Source: Bacillus sp. 491mf (GTDB lineage: Bacteria; Bacillota; Bacilli; Bacillales; Bacillaceae_G). Taken from it: a DNA stretch of 47,864 nucleotides. This document shows positions 15,401-26,672 of the stretch, one piece after another (the stretch's first letter is position 1; each line of letters starts with the position of its first letter). The notes beneath the pieces are model-generated. The model was not told the origin of the DNA and searched no databases. It worked only from the letters and a program-made list of their open reading frames with translations. Made by a program: the position numbers and the translations under genes. The stretch covers positions 1 through 47,864 of the forward strand of contig NZ_FOLV01000029.1 in assembly GCF_900112415.1 (NCBI RefSeq). The letters run 5' to 3'.

Positions 15401-16804
15401 TTGAAAACACTTTTACGAAAGAAACCCCTTACGACCGAATCACCACGTCAGCTCAACCGAACATTAAGCGCCCTTGATTTAACCTTTTTAGGCATTGGAG
15501 CTGTAATAGGGACAGGCATTTTCGTTTTAACCGGTATTGTTGCTGCAAAACACGCTGGTCCTGCCATTATTCTATCATTTCTCATTGCCGCCTTTACTTG
15601 TGCATGCGTTGCGTTTTGCTATGCTGAGTTTTCCTCTTCTATTCCGATTTCGGGAAGCGTTTATACATATGCTTATATGACAGTTGGAGAAATTGTCGCC
15701 TTTATCGTCGGCTGGTGTTTAATGCTTGAATATTTACTCGCGGTTGCTGCCGTTGCCGCTGGTTGGTCTGGTTATTTACAATCACTACTGCTTGGATTTG
15801 GAATTAAACTTCCGGCCATCATCGCCTCTGCCCCTGGTATCGGAAAAGGAGGTCTCGTTGATTTACCAGCTGTCATTATTATTCTTTTTATTGCACTACT
15901 CTTAAGTAGAGGGATTCGCGAAAGCGCCCGTATAAATAATATTATGGTATTAATTAAACTAGCTGTCATTATTGCCTTCATCGCCGCTGGCACTAAATAT
16001 GTAAAACCAGAAAACTGGACACCGTTTCTACCATTTGGTTACGACGGCATTATTGCTGGAGCCGCAACTGTATTTTTTGCCTTTTTAGGCTTTGATGCGA
16101 TTGCAACTGCTGCTGAAGAAACAAAGAAACCGCAGCGCGACCTGCCAATTGGAATTATCGGTTCTCTTCTTATTTGTACCGTATTGTACATAGCTGTTTC
16201 TTTCGTATTAACAGGGATGGTTCCTTTCACAAAGCTAGACGTATCAGATCCAGTTGCTTATGCATTACGGTTTGTTGGTGAAGATACAATCGCTAGCTTA
16301 CTAGCTGTAGGAGCAATGGCAGGGATGACAACTGTTATTCTTGTCGTTATGTATGGACAAGTACGCGTCTCCTATGCAATGAGTCGCGATGGATTACTGC
16401 CAAAAGCGTTATCTCGCGTCAATCAAAAATCCAAAGTGCCTTTAGTAAACACATGGATCATGGGGATTGGCGCTACAGCACTTGCTGGTTTATTAGATTT
16501 ACACATACTTGCAAACCTTGTAAGTATCGGTACATTAACAGCATTCACATTCGTTTGCTTTGCGGTATTAATTCTACGAAAAACACACCCAGACTTACCG
16601 CGAGCATTCCGCGTTCCATTTGTCCCTATTTTACCAATCATTGCAATTTGCTGTTGTCTATACTTAATGTTCAACCTTTCAAAAGAAACATGGATTGGCT
16701 TTGGAATATGGCTAACAATCGGTTTATGTGTCTACTTTTTCTACTCAAAGCGAAACAGTCATTTACTCCTTTCCAAAACGAACGATGAGAAAAAAGAAGC
16801 TTAA
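15401..16804 (+). CDS. APC-family amino-acid permease (YfnA/CAT-like)
   Basis: About 467 residues with twelve hydrophobic segments. The first carries LTFLGIGAVIGTGIFVLTG, the glycine-rich substrate-binding motif of APC carriers; FFAFLGFDAIATAAEETKKPQRDLPIGI is the typical segment 6-7 loop of cationic amino-acid transporters (YfnA/CAT group). The start is TTG 15401, eight bases after GAGAGGAG; the frame continues upstream to 15341 but through the structured leader and without a ribosome site. It probably imports a neutral or cationic amino acid by proton symport. A strong terminator follows the stop. Confidence 0.88.
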   Translation: MKTLLRKKPLTTESPRQLNRTLSALDLTFLGIGAVIGTGIFVLTGIVAAKHAGPAIILSFLIAAFTCACVAFCYAEFSSSIPISGSVYTYAYMTVGEIVAFIVGWCLMLEYLLAVAAVAAGWSGYLQSLLLGFGIKLPAIIASAPGIGKGGLVDLPAVIIILFIALLLSRGIRESARINNIMVLIKLAVIIAFIAAGTKYVKPENWTPFLPFGYDGIIAGAATVFFAFLGFDAIATAAEETKKPQRDLPIGIIGSLLICTVLYIAVSFVLTGMVPFTKLDVSDPVAYALRFVGEDTIASLLAVGAMAGMTTVILVVMYGQVRVSYAMSRDGLLPKALSRVNQKSKVPLVNTWIMGIGATALAGLLDLHILANLVSIGTLTAFTFVCFAVLILRKTHPDLPRAFRVPFVPILPIIAICCCLYLMFNLSKETWIGFGIWLTIGLCVYFFYSKRNSHLLLSKTNDEKKEA

Positions 16805-16843
16805 AAAAGCAAGCTCGCTAAAAACAGCGGGCTTGCTTTTTTT
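16803..16843. terminator. Terminator between APC permease and small membrane protein genes
   Basis: AGCAAGCTCGCT / AGCGGGCTTGCT (one G-U) with A-runs and T-runs at either end; serves converging transcripts. Confidence 0.85.
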
Positions 16844-16844
16844 A

Positions 16845-17045
16845 TCATTTCTGTTCTTTCTTCTTTTTCCAAGATTCCATACTATCAAAGAAAAAGTTAA
16901 TAAATAATGCTCCTAGTCCCCCTAATACAAAGGTTATTAAAAAAAGCATCCATAGGCTTTTATCTCCTAAAAATTTATATCCGACTAGGAGCACGATACC
17001 AACCCATACATACTCAAGAATTTGTTTTATCTTTCGATTCGACAC
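16845..17045 (-). CDS. Small two-TM membrane protein of unknown function
   Basis: Encodes 66 residues with hydrophobic segments at about 11-25 and 29-52 and a lysine-rich tail (SWKKKKEQK). The start is GTG 17045 behind AAGGAG with eight bases between. I recognise no family. It sits alone between a terminator and the metallophosphatase gene terminator, so it is transcribed separately. Confidence 0.6.
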   Translation of the reverse strand: MSNRKIKQILEYVWVGIVLLVGYKFLGDKSLWMLFLITFVLGGLGALFINFFFDSMESWKKKKEQK

Positions 17046-17127
17046 ATCATCCGCTCCTTCTAAACAATCTCTATTCTATTTTAACATATATTCTACTTCC
17101 TCAAGTCCCGAATGATCCTCACGCAAA

Positions 17128-17152
17128 AGAGACTTGTCCATGACAAGTCTCT
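17128..17152. terminator. Terminator after metallophosphatase gene
   Basis: AGAGACTTGTC / GACAAGTCTCT form a perfect 11-bp stem with a 3-base loop, ten bases beyond the stop codon. Confidence 0.8.
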
Positions 17153-17160
17153 TCCCCGCC

Positions 17161-19635
17161 CTATTTGTTTATACTACTCTCAACAAGAAAAGTAGCATCC
17201 TTTAATGTACGCTCTATACTATCTGCACGTTGATCCGTCATATTTTGATCACGTACAACTGCTTCGGCTACTTGTATTTTTTGCTCTAACGCTTTTACTG
17301 GTTCATGCTTGTATTGACCTACCTCTGTTCCTACTTGTATCTTCGTTAAGAAATCTTTTGCTCCATTAATCGTTACTTGGAGTTTTTCTTTCGCCGTTTG
17401 TGGCTTTTCTTCTGCCACTTTAGAATGTAAAAAGGTTTGATGGGTCGTTTGTAACGATTGATACATTGTAACGGTTTCTTCTTTTGTTACCATCATTCTT
17501 TCCAACGTTTCTTTTGCACCGTTATACGCTTTTTGTAATGCAACAAATGCTTTTTGTGAATATTGACCGGGTTTCTCTCCAAATTCATAAGTACCTGCCA
17601 ATGTTTCTTTTACCTTATTCATTTCTTCATATAAGTTATGGATCTCTTCTATTTTTATCCGATTATGAAACTCATTATAAGCCGCTTTCACTTCAGAAGG
17701 CGTTAGTGCCTTACTATATAGTCTTGCAAGTGCAACTGTTCCATTTAATGGAACATTACCATTACCATTACTTGTTGGATCTGCTCCAATCGCAAATGGT
17801 ACATTCGGATGATACACTTTCCCCGTTACTCGCTGACTATTTACTTTTTTTCCATCTACATATACTGCAAGTTCACTTCCATTATATGTTCCTGTTAGAT
17901 GGTATGTTTTATTAGCTTCTAGCTGTACACCAATATGTTTATAACTGCCACCAATATGTGCCCATAATTCTACATAACCAGAACCTGTTGATTCAAATCC
18001 AATTCCACCGCTTTCGGTATTTTCCATAATTGCTTGATTGCGAATTTGATTCATAGAAAACGCTGCTTCTAGTGTAAAGGAATCCTTTACCTTTTCTTTT
18101 TGCTCATTTGAAAATGGAATATATCCATATGTATTATTCTGTCCACTTAATTTCATTACGTGTTTCTTTAAAGGTTGCTCATACTCAATTGCTACATTTC
18201 CTTTTACACTTCCATTTGCACCAAACGATGAATAATCTTTAAAAGTACCATCTAAAAAGTTTACATCGAATACATCTGCTTTCGGTACTTTCGCATTCGG
18301 ATCAATTACTTCTGTATTCGTTTCAAATTCTTCGCGTAAAGGAGCACCACTTTCATTTCCAAATGAATCTAATGCTGTTACTTCTATGTTATATTCCGTA
18401 TTAATATCTAGTCCACCTAATGTAAATGTCAGCTCTTTAGGCACCGGATCCCGGTAGAACTCGGAGAAGGCTAAAAGCTGGTTTTTCACCTTTCCTGTTG
18501 CTTTCTCTTTTGCTTGCAAACGGTATGAGTGAACGAGTAAATTATCTACAGCTTGCGGAAATGTCGCTGTCACAGATGTCTCTGTTATATTCGAAAGTTT
18601 CAGCTTTGCATCTTGTGAAAATGCCGGCTTTTCCTTATCACGATCTTCTGTATACTTGAAAGATTCTTTCTTTGCTGGAAGATCAACTACCCACGGATCA
18701 CCTGCCCAAGAGTTATTATGAAAATCACGGCGATGAATCGTCACTTTTTGATCGTCTACTTCTACCAATAGGCCTTGGCTTAATGTTTCACCTCCCGGCG
18801 GCTTACTTCCTTGTACTTTTCCTTTTTCCACTTCCATATAACTAACTGATGATGTACCAACAGACGTAAAGTCTTTTTGATGAATTGACCTTGGATCATC
18901 AAGTGGATAATGAGAATGACCAGAAAACGTTACAGCTTGTGGATACTCTTTTAAGACTTCATTAATTTTGGCACTATCATTTGTCCCCCATTCATGACTC
19001 CCGTACACTGTTCCTTTAATTTGCTGATGTAAAAAGACAAAGATTGGCTTATTTGGATCCGCTTGCTTCGCTTTTACTAACTCCTGTTTCAACCAATTAA
19101 TTTGTGTATCTGAATAATATCCATGTGTCACTCCATTTTCCGGGCTCATCACAAGAAAATGATAGTCTTTTACCACTTTGTGATAATAGATAGATTCCAT
19201 TCCTGTTTTCTTAAGAAAACGTTTCTGTGCATCTTGTGCGATTAATCCGTTCCAATAATCATGGTTACCTAGAGCATACATAGCAGTTGCATTTTGGTTT
19301 CCATATTGCTTATAAGTTTGAAAGAAACGATCATACTGCTGCGTTGAACCACTGTCTGTAAAATCACCAACAACTACAAAGGCATCTTGTCTTGGAGCTA
19401 CTGCGTTCAATTGCTGCAGCGCTCTTTGAAAACGAAACGTATCATCCGTTCCACTATTTTTAATGTGCACATCACTTAACACCGGAAAAACAAGCTTCTT
19501 CTCTGACGATTCTTTCTCTGTTTTTTCTTCTTTTGTTTCCGCGAAGCTAGTCCAAGAGAAAGATGTAAATACTAAAAAGAGAACTGCTAAAAAACCAATA
19601 AGACCCTTCACTTTACACAACATCCTTTTAATCAC
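17161..19635 (-). CDS. Secreted calcineurin-like metallophosphatase with Fn3-, LamG- and FIVAR-like domains
   Basis: About 824 residues. The start is GTG 19635, six bases after AGGAGG. A signal peptide ends near SFA (about 32). The phosphatase domain (about 48-340) shows every metal motif: DVH (55-57), GDFTDSGS, GNHDYW, HQQIKG and SGHSHY. A fibronectin-like segment (ITETSVTATF...NTEYNIEVTALDSFGN), a LamG/concanavalin-like domain (LEAAFSMNQ, YELWAHIGGSYKHIG-like region, YHLTGTYNGSELAVYVDGKKV) and two C-terminal helical repeats with G-x-x-x-GQY (FIVAR-like) follow. There is no LPXTG or SLH anchor. It would hydrolyse a phosphate ester outside the cell while binding glycans or another surface through its C-terminal half; the substrate is unknown. 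Confidence 0.85.
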   Translation of the reverse strand: MIKRMLCKVKGLIGFLAVLFLVFTSFSWTSFAETKEEKTEKESSEKKLVFPVLSDVHIKNSGTDDTFRFQRALQQLNAVAPRQDAFVVVGDFTDSGSTQQYDRFFQTYKQYGNQNATAMYALGNHDYWNGLIAQDAQKRFLKKTGMESIYYHKVVKDYHFLVMSPENGVTHGYYSDTQINWLKQELVKAKQADPNKPIFVFLHQQIKGTVYGSHEWGTNDSAKINEVLKEYPQAVTFSGHSHYPLDDPRSIHQKDFTSVGTSSVSYMEVEKGKVQGSKPPGGETLSQGLLVEVDDQKVTIHRRDFHNNSWAGDPWVVDLPAKKESFKYTEDRDKEKPAFSQDAKLKLSNITETSVTATFPQAVDNLLVHSYRLQAKEKATGKVKNQLLAFSEFYRDPVPKELTFTLGGLDINTEYNIEVTALDSFGNESGAPLREEFETNTEVIDPNAKVPKADVFDVNFLDGTFKDYSSFGANGSVKGNVAIEYEQPLKKHVMKLSGQNNTYGYIPFSNEQKEKVKDSFTLEAAFSMNQIRNQAIMENTESGGIGFESTGSGYVELWAHIGGSYKHIGVQLEANKTYHLTGTYNGSELAVYVDGKKVNSQRVTGKVYHPNVPFAIGADPTSNGNGNVPLNGTVALARLYSKALTPSEVKAAYNEFHNRIKIEEIHNLYEEMNKVKETLAGTYEFGEKPGQYSQKAFVALQKAYNGAKETLERMMVTKEETVTMYQSLQTTHQTFLHSKVAEEKPQTAKEKLQVTINGAKDFLTKIQVGTEVGQYKHEPVKALEQKIQVAEAVVRDQNMTDQRADSIERTLKDATFLVESSINK

Positions 19636-20089
19636 AAAAATCCTCCTCGCATATATTGTAAAATACAAGAATATTTTAGCGAAACGTTATTAAACTAGTA
19701 TAAAGTAAAGGTAAAAAATGTTAAAAAATTGTAAAACATAGGATTTTTTTTGAAAATGAATCATTTTAATACACGGAACAGCGAGGAAAGTGAGCCCCCG
19801 CTCTCTCCCATAGAAAGCTTTCACTCGGAGTGGAGTGTACATCTATCTCTTTTGGTGAACCAAAACAAAGTAACAACCGCTAAAATAAGAAAATCAACTT
19901 CAGCGGCCTTCTTAGTTATCTCAATGTTTACTTGCCGATTTCAATCTACAATAGTTAAGTACTTATAATGATATACAACATGCCATCTCAAAAAACAAAA
20001 TTACTAAGAGTCGTTTAAAAACCGGCCTAATTTTTCATAAACAAGGAAATAATAAGAACGAATAACTGCAAATACAGGAGGCCTTATTG
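19636..20089. other. Intergenic region without a supported gene
   Basis: Contains the metallophosphatase promoter region on the minus strand and the ribosome site of the next plus-strand gene. A minus-strand stretch (about 19830-19940) can be read as a short hydrophobic peptide (DFLILAVVTLFWFTKRDR) but has no start codon; it may be a decayed membrane-protein piece. Confidence 0.4.
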
Positions 20090-20299
20090 ATGAAACCTGA
20101 TTTTTTACAATCCATACAAAAAGCCGTTGGGAATATTGAACATATCCATATTGAAGAAAGTGGATCAGACAGTTTACTCATTCATCACGATGATATACAA
20201 AAATTAGAACAAGTTGCTGAGACGTTAGAAAATCAGAAATTCCATTCTACAATTAGGAACAATGGGAATACATCTTTTATTGAGGTTATAAACAGATGA
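20090..20299 (+). CDS. Small acidic protein of unknown function
   Basis: Encodes 69 residues (MKPDFLQSIQKAVGNIEHIHIEESGSDSLLIHHDDI...), mixed helix/strand in character with no membrane segment or cysteine. AGGAGG ends eight bases before ATG 20090; the TTG three bases upstream is less likely. The pattern of alternating hydrophobic residues and the closing STIRNNGNTSFIEVI suggest a small alpha/beta fold, but I recognise no family. The gene stands alone, followed directly by a GCCGATATAT repeat. Confidence 0.6.
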   Translation: MKPDFLQSIQKAVGNIEHIHIEESGSDSLLIHHDDIQKLEQVAETLENQKFHSTIRNNGNTSFIEVINR

Positions 20300-20515
20300 A
20301 AAGAAGGAGCTGACTACTCGCATGTCGAATATAGTCGACGTGTCTTTATATCGTGTCGAAGCGCCGATATATTGTAAAAGTCGCCGATAAATGATGCATT
20401 TGCGCCGATATATCGTGAAAAGCGCCGATATATTGCAAAGAATGCTCGCTAACGGAAAAGAAGCTGACAATGTTAACAATGCTACAATCGTTAGTAGATT
20501 TAATAATCTTTTCAT
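20225..20515 (-). CDS. Short secreted-peptide ORF running into a repeat
   Basis: ATG 20515 has GGGGG six to seven bases before it. The product starts with a clear signal peptide (MKRLLNLLTIVALLTLSA, then SFPLAS), but from about residue 26 the frame is supplied by the GCCGATATAT repeat (20322-20438) and then by antisense to the preceding gene. Most likely a small exported-peptide gene lost its 3' end when the repeat arrived. The signal part is plausible; the rest is probably not meaningful. Confidence 0.35.
   Translation of the reverse strand: MKRLLNLLTIVALLTLSASFPLASILCNISALFTIYRRKCIIYRRLLQYIGASTRYKDTSTIFDMRVVSSFFSSVYNLNKRCIPIVPNCRMEFLIF
20322..20438 (+). repeat. GCCGATATAT-iteron repeat, copy C (uninterrupted)
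   Basis: GTCGAATATAGTCGACGTGTCTTTATATCGTGTCGAA followed by four iterons (GCCGATATAT, GCCGATAAAT, GCCGATATAT, GCCGATATAT). It starts 23 bases after the stop of the plus-strand gene and provides the empty-site counterpart for the insertion in copy B. Confidence 0.78.
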
Positions 20516-20600
20516 GCCATTCCCCCTTCCGTATTCATTATACATACAAAAATTAACAAAATGAACACCTACAATTACTCTAATATTTGCGATGTAGCAT

Positions 20601-20634
20601 AAAAAAGAACTTGGTGTATTCCAAGTTCTTTTTT
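20601..20634. terminator. Terminator between short ORF and mazG-like gene
   Basis: AAAAAAGAACTTGG / CCAAGTTCTTTTTT perfect arms around TGTATT. Confidence 0.85.
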
Positions 20635-20689
20635 CTTTAAACTTCTCTATTCTCTCCTATTAGTCACATACCAACCACACCATATAACC

Positions 20690-20968
20690 TTACCACTCTC
20701 TACCTCGATTGATTTCCATTTTTTCCCGAAACGCTTCCTCTAAATTGATTCCTAATTTATTTGCTAGGTCACATACATTCCAAATTACATCAAACATTTC
20801 TAACCCTATTTCTCTTTTTACATTATCATCATTTCGCTTTAATATCGCCTCTGTTAGTTCTCCTAGTTCGGCCATTAAATACATGGTACGCTTCTCAATC
20901 GTTGTATCAGCAAATCCTTTTTCTTTACTGAAATTTGATACATACTGCTGAAATTCAGAAAGCTTCAC
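20690..20968 (-). CDS. MazG-like nucleotide pyrophosphohydrolase
   Basis: A 92-residue all-helical protein with the MazG metal-binding pattern: AELGELTEAIL (ExxE) and, about 20 residues later, EMFDVIWNVCDLANKL (ExxD), closing with EEAFREKMEINRGREW as in many Bacillus MazG-like small proteins. It hydrolyses nucleoside triphosphates to monophosphate and pyrophosphate, likely a house-cleaning role. The start is GTG 20968 with GGGG seven bases before it. Isolated between terminators. Confidence 0.85.
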   Translation of the reverse strand: MKLSEFQQYVSNFSKEKGFADTTIEKRTMYLMAELGELTEAILKRNDDNVKREIGLEMFDVIWNVCDLANKLGINLEEAFREKMEINRGREW

Positions 20969-21110
20969 TTATATTCCCCTTCTCTTTTTATAGATTTATT
21001 TTATCTTCTTTATATTCGCAACGACTCTTTTCAAACCATTTATTATGCAAAGAAGAAAGATATTATATCGAGTATTACAGTCATAAACGCATTAAGATAA
21101 GACGAATAAG

Positions 21111-21155
21111 GAATAAGGACTGAATCCTGTAGATTACAGAGTTCAATCCTTATTC
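21111..21155 (-). terminator. Terminator after beta-galactosidase gene
   Basis: GAATAAGGATTGAAC...GTCCTTATTC: 17-base arms with a few mismatches around the centre, 25 bases past the lacZ-type stop. Confidence 0.65.
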
Positions 21156-21179
21156 GTTGCTAAATACTATTTATCTTTT

Positions 21180-24449
<3,270 letters not shown>

Positions 24450-25304
24450 ATGTTCGGATCAATTGGAACATTTCAAACAGATAAAGCACCAAGTAACGAA
24501 CTATATATATATGAATGCGGCTATGAAGATGTCATCCCTAGGGAACCTTACCAATATGAGCAAATTGACTACTATCTTATGCATTACATCGTTTCAGGAG
24601 AAGGTTTATTTTTTATCAACGGAGACGTGCACCACTTAAAAGCCGGCGAAGGTTTTGTCATTCCACCATATACAGATAATAACTATTATCCACTAGCAGG
24701 TAATCCATGGAGTTATCGTTGGATAGGCTTCAGAGGAAGTAAATCGGAAGAACTATTAAATAAATGTGGCTTTCTAAATGATAACTATATTTTTCACTAT
24801 GAAAATATGAAAGAAATGGATCAATTATTTTCCGATGTGTTTAATCATTGCCATGCTAATCATCTTTATGCTGCAATCGGAGATTTATATCATATTTTGA
24901 GTACATTAATCGTACAAAACGAAGAAAATAATCGATATAAAACAAATGAAAAAGAAAAACTCGTTTCACTTGCACTTGATATCATTCACAATCAATATAA
25001 TAAAAACACGTTAACGGTTAGTACGATTGCAGAAACGATTAAAATTGAACGTACATACTTATTTAAATTATTTAAAGAATTTGTTACGATGAGTCCTCAG
25101 CAATATTTAATTCACTATCGATTAAACAAAGCAACTGAACTACTGAGAAAAACGAGCTATTCAATTGAAGATATTGCTTTCTTAGTAGGATTCAATAGCC
25201 TATCTCACTTTTCAAAATCATTTTCCAAATACAAAAAAATGTCCCCAAATAAATTTAGATTACAATTTCAAAAAAATAGGAAACAAAGTATATATGAAAA
25301 ATAG
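24450..25304 (+). CDS. AraC-family regulator, divergent to lacZ
   Basis: About 284 residues: an N-terminal cupin-type ligand domain (HYIVSGEGLFFINGDVHHLKAGEGFVIPPYTDNNYYPL) and a C-terminal double HTH (LTVSTIAETIKIERTYLFKLFKEF; then YSIEDIAFLVGFNSLSHFSKSFSKYKKMSPNKFR). The start is ATG 24450, seven bases after TGGAGG; an upstream ATG in frame lacks a ribosome site. The protein resembles MsmR/RafR-type sugar regulators. It very likely activates the divergent lacZ in response to a galactoside. A terminator follows closely. Confidence 0.9.
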   Translation: MFGSIGTFQTDKAPSNELYIYECGYEDVIPREPYQYEQIDYYLMHYIVSGEGLFFINGDVHHLKAGEGFVIPPYTDNNYYPLAGNPWSYRWIGFRGSKSEELLNKCGFLNDNYIFHYENMKEMDQLFSDVFNHCHANHLYAAIGDLYHILSTLIVQNEENNRYKTNEKEKLVSLALDIIHNQYNKNTLTVSTIAETIKIERTYLFKLFKEFVTMSPQQYLIHYRLNKATELLRKTSYSIEDIAFLVGFNSLSHFSKSFSKYKKMSPNKFRLQFQKNRKQSIYEK

Positions 25305-25313
25305 GTTAGAGAG

Positions 25314-25354
25314 AAAAAGAATCAGTACTCTACTATAAATAGCTGATTCTTTTT
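25314..25354. terminator. Terminator after araC-type gene
   Basis: AAAAAGAATCAG / CTGATTCTTTTT perfect 12-base arms with a 17-base loop; converging with dedA. Confidence 0.8.
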
Positions 25355-25395
25355 CCTTATTTAGTTACTTACTCCAAGCAAACACTTTTTATATG

Positions 25396-26016
25396 TTAAA
25401 GGCAATTTTCCTTTCGGCACTCTCTTCGACTTTTCTTCTTAATCAGCTTGTACAAAACGACCCCAATTAAGAAAACAGCGATAACACCTAACATTGGCAG
25501 CATATACTGCTCCACCATCGCACCAGCCTTGTGCCAATGCGGACCAAGTTTCATTCCCACATAAACATAAAGCGCTGTTAAAGGAAACATCGCAACAAAT
25601 GTATAGGTGATAAACTGCCAAATATTCATTTTTGCCATGCCGCATGGAATCGAAATAAGTGTACGTACACCTGGAACAAAGCGCCCTGTAAATGCCACCA
25701 CCGGTCCATATTTCGCAAAGAAATGATCTGCTTTTTGAATTTGTTCTTCTTTAATAAAGAAATACTTTCCATATTTCATTAATAGCGGGCGGCCTCCGTA
25801 ATATCCTAGGGCATATAATGTTAACGGTCCTGTCGTTCCTCCAATTGTTCCCGCTAAAACCGCAATCCAAAAATTCATATCACCTTCATATACCCAATAG
25901 CCAACGAGCGGCAATACAACTTCGGCTGGGACAAATTCAAACGTTAAAGCTAACACAACACCAAAATAAGAAAACTGTTTTAAGTAATGAATAAAATCTA
26001 AAATCAGTTGTTCCAT
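25396..26016 (-). CDS. DedA-family membrane protein
   Basis: A 206-residue protein with the DedA (SNARE-associated) signature: an N-terminal segment with FEFVPAEVVLPLVGY, GGTTGPLTLYALGYYGGRPLL, and the conserved FTGRFVPGVRTLISIPCGMAKM amphipathic loop, closing with two TM segments and a basic tail (KKKSRRECRKE). DedA proteins act as lipid (undecaprenyl-phosphate, phosphatidylethanolamine) scramblases/flippases. GGAG lies eight bases before the ATG. It is co-transcribed with ykvA, 11 bases downstream, under a Mn2+-type riboswitch, which ties its expression to metal homeostasis. Confidence 0.9.
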   Translation of the reverse strand: MEQLILDFIHYLKQFSYFGVVLALTFEFVPAEVVLPLVGYWVYEGDMNFWIAVLAGTIGGTTGPLTLYALGYYGGRPLLMKYGKYFFIKEEQIQKADHFFAKYGPVVAFTGRFVPGVRTLISIPCGMAKMNIWQFITYTFVAMFPLTALYVYVGMKLGPHWHKAGAMVEQYMLPMLGVIAVFLIGVVLYKLIKKKSRRECRKENCL

Positions 26017-26027
26017 CTATCTTTCTC

Positions 26028-26306
26028 CTATTCTATTAATCCGTATTTATCCTGTAAATGAACAGGCGCCATCTTCACAATGCGCTGCAAAATAAATAGA
26101 ATTACCGCCACATCATCTAGCACACCAAAAAACAATAAAAAGTCTGGAATGATGTCAAACGGAAACAAAACATATCCACATAAAAATAAGATAGAAAGCA
26201 CTTTTTTCTTCAATTCAACATCCTTCGATAGAAAGAATTCACCTAAAAACGGAATGAATTTACGTACTTGAAAGATTAGACGTACTCTTTTCCACAACTT
26301 TCTCAT
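26028..26306 (-). CDS. YkvA-like DUF1232 membrane protein
   Basis: About 92 residues from ATG 26306 behind GAGGAG; the frame extends upstream through the riboswitch terminator and should not be used. The DUF1232 core is KKVLSILFLCGYVLFPFDIIPDFLLFFGVLDDVAVILFIL, a pair of hydrophobic segments around the conserved PFDIIPDF...G..DD motif. The biochemical role of the family is unknown. It leads the two-gene operon with dedA. Confidence 0.85.
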   Translation of the reverse strand: MRKLWKRVRLIFQVRKFIPFLGEFFLSKDVELKKKVLSILFLCGYVLFPFDIIPDFLLFFGVLDDVAVILFILQRIVKMAPVHLQDKYGLIE

Positions 26307-26336
26307 AGTCCTTCTCCTCTCTCGTTCTCCGCATAC

Positions 26337-26369
26337 AAAAAGGACCTTTACCGAAATGGTAAAGGTCCT
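26337..26369 (-). terminator. Riboswitch-linked terminator
   Basis: AGGACCTTTACC / GGTAAAGGTCCT perfect 12-bp stem with loop ATTTC, then a U-run on the minus strand. It shares the sequence ACCTTTACC with the 3' side of the aptamer, so the aptamer can compete with it. Confidence 0.85.
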
Positions 26370-26382
26370 AAAAAGACAATAA

Positions 26383-26522
26383 GGGGCCCTTACCATGATT
26401 GGTAAAGGTCTCACTAACAACAAGATTGTTGCCAACAAAGCCGAGGGTTTCTCCCTGTAATGACGACTTTGCTGCTAGAGCTACTCCCCTTTATATACAT
26501 GTTTTATACCGCTATGGTAAAA
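26383..26522 (-). ncRNA. yybP-ykoY (Mn2+) riboswitch aptamer
   Basis: In minus-strand reading: TTACCAT (5' P1), AAAGGGGAGTAGC, GTCGTCATTACAGGG-AAACCCT, CGGCTTTGTTGGCAAC and TGAGACCTTTACC with ATGGTAA closing P1. GGGGAGTAGC and the ACAGGG/CCCT-CGGC element are the hallmarks of the yybP-ykoY class, which binds Mn2+ and turns on export genes. A terminator (26337-26369) stands between it and ykvA. Metal excess should allow read-through into ykvA-dedA. Confidence 0.9.
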
Positions 26523-26592
26523 GATTTCATCCAAAAAGTCAACGTTTTATGCATTAGCTAATAGTCCTGACAACTCATGACAATAAGTCTCT

Positions 26593-26622
26593 GTATAGAA
26601 ATCCCTCATTGCTAGCATACTA
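26593..26622 (+). promoter_or_regulatory. Sigma-G-type promoter of ku
   Basis: GTATA (26593-26597), exactly 18 bases, then CATACTA (26616-26622), a full match to the forespore sigma-G pattern gHATR-N18-cATWMTA. It lies about 50 bases before the ku start. B. subtilis ku (ykoV) is likewise expressed in the forespore. Confidence 0.75.
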
Positions 26623-26672
26623 AACATATTCATGTTCTTTATCAGTGATCTTGTGTAAAGGAGGATGTTCTT

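Noticed and set aside
19750-19968. 72-residue plus-strand ORF
   Set aside because: No ribosome site at the ATG, Ser/Glu/Pro-rich composition without pattern, and no neighbours in an operon.
26376-26500. T-box leader upstream of ykvA
   Set aside because: Lacks the AGGGTGGNACCGCG T-box sequence; the GGGGAGTAGC and ACAGGG/CCCT elements fit yybP-ykoY instead.
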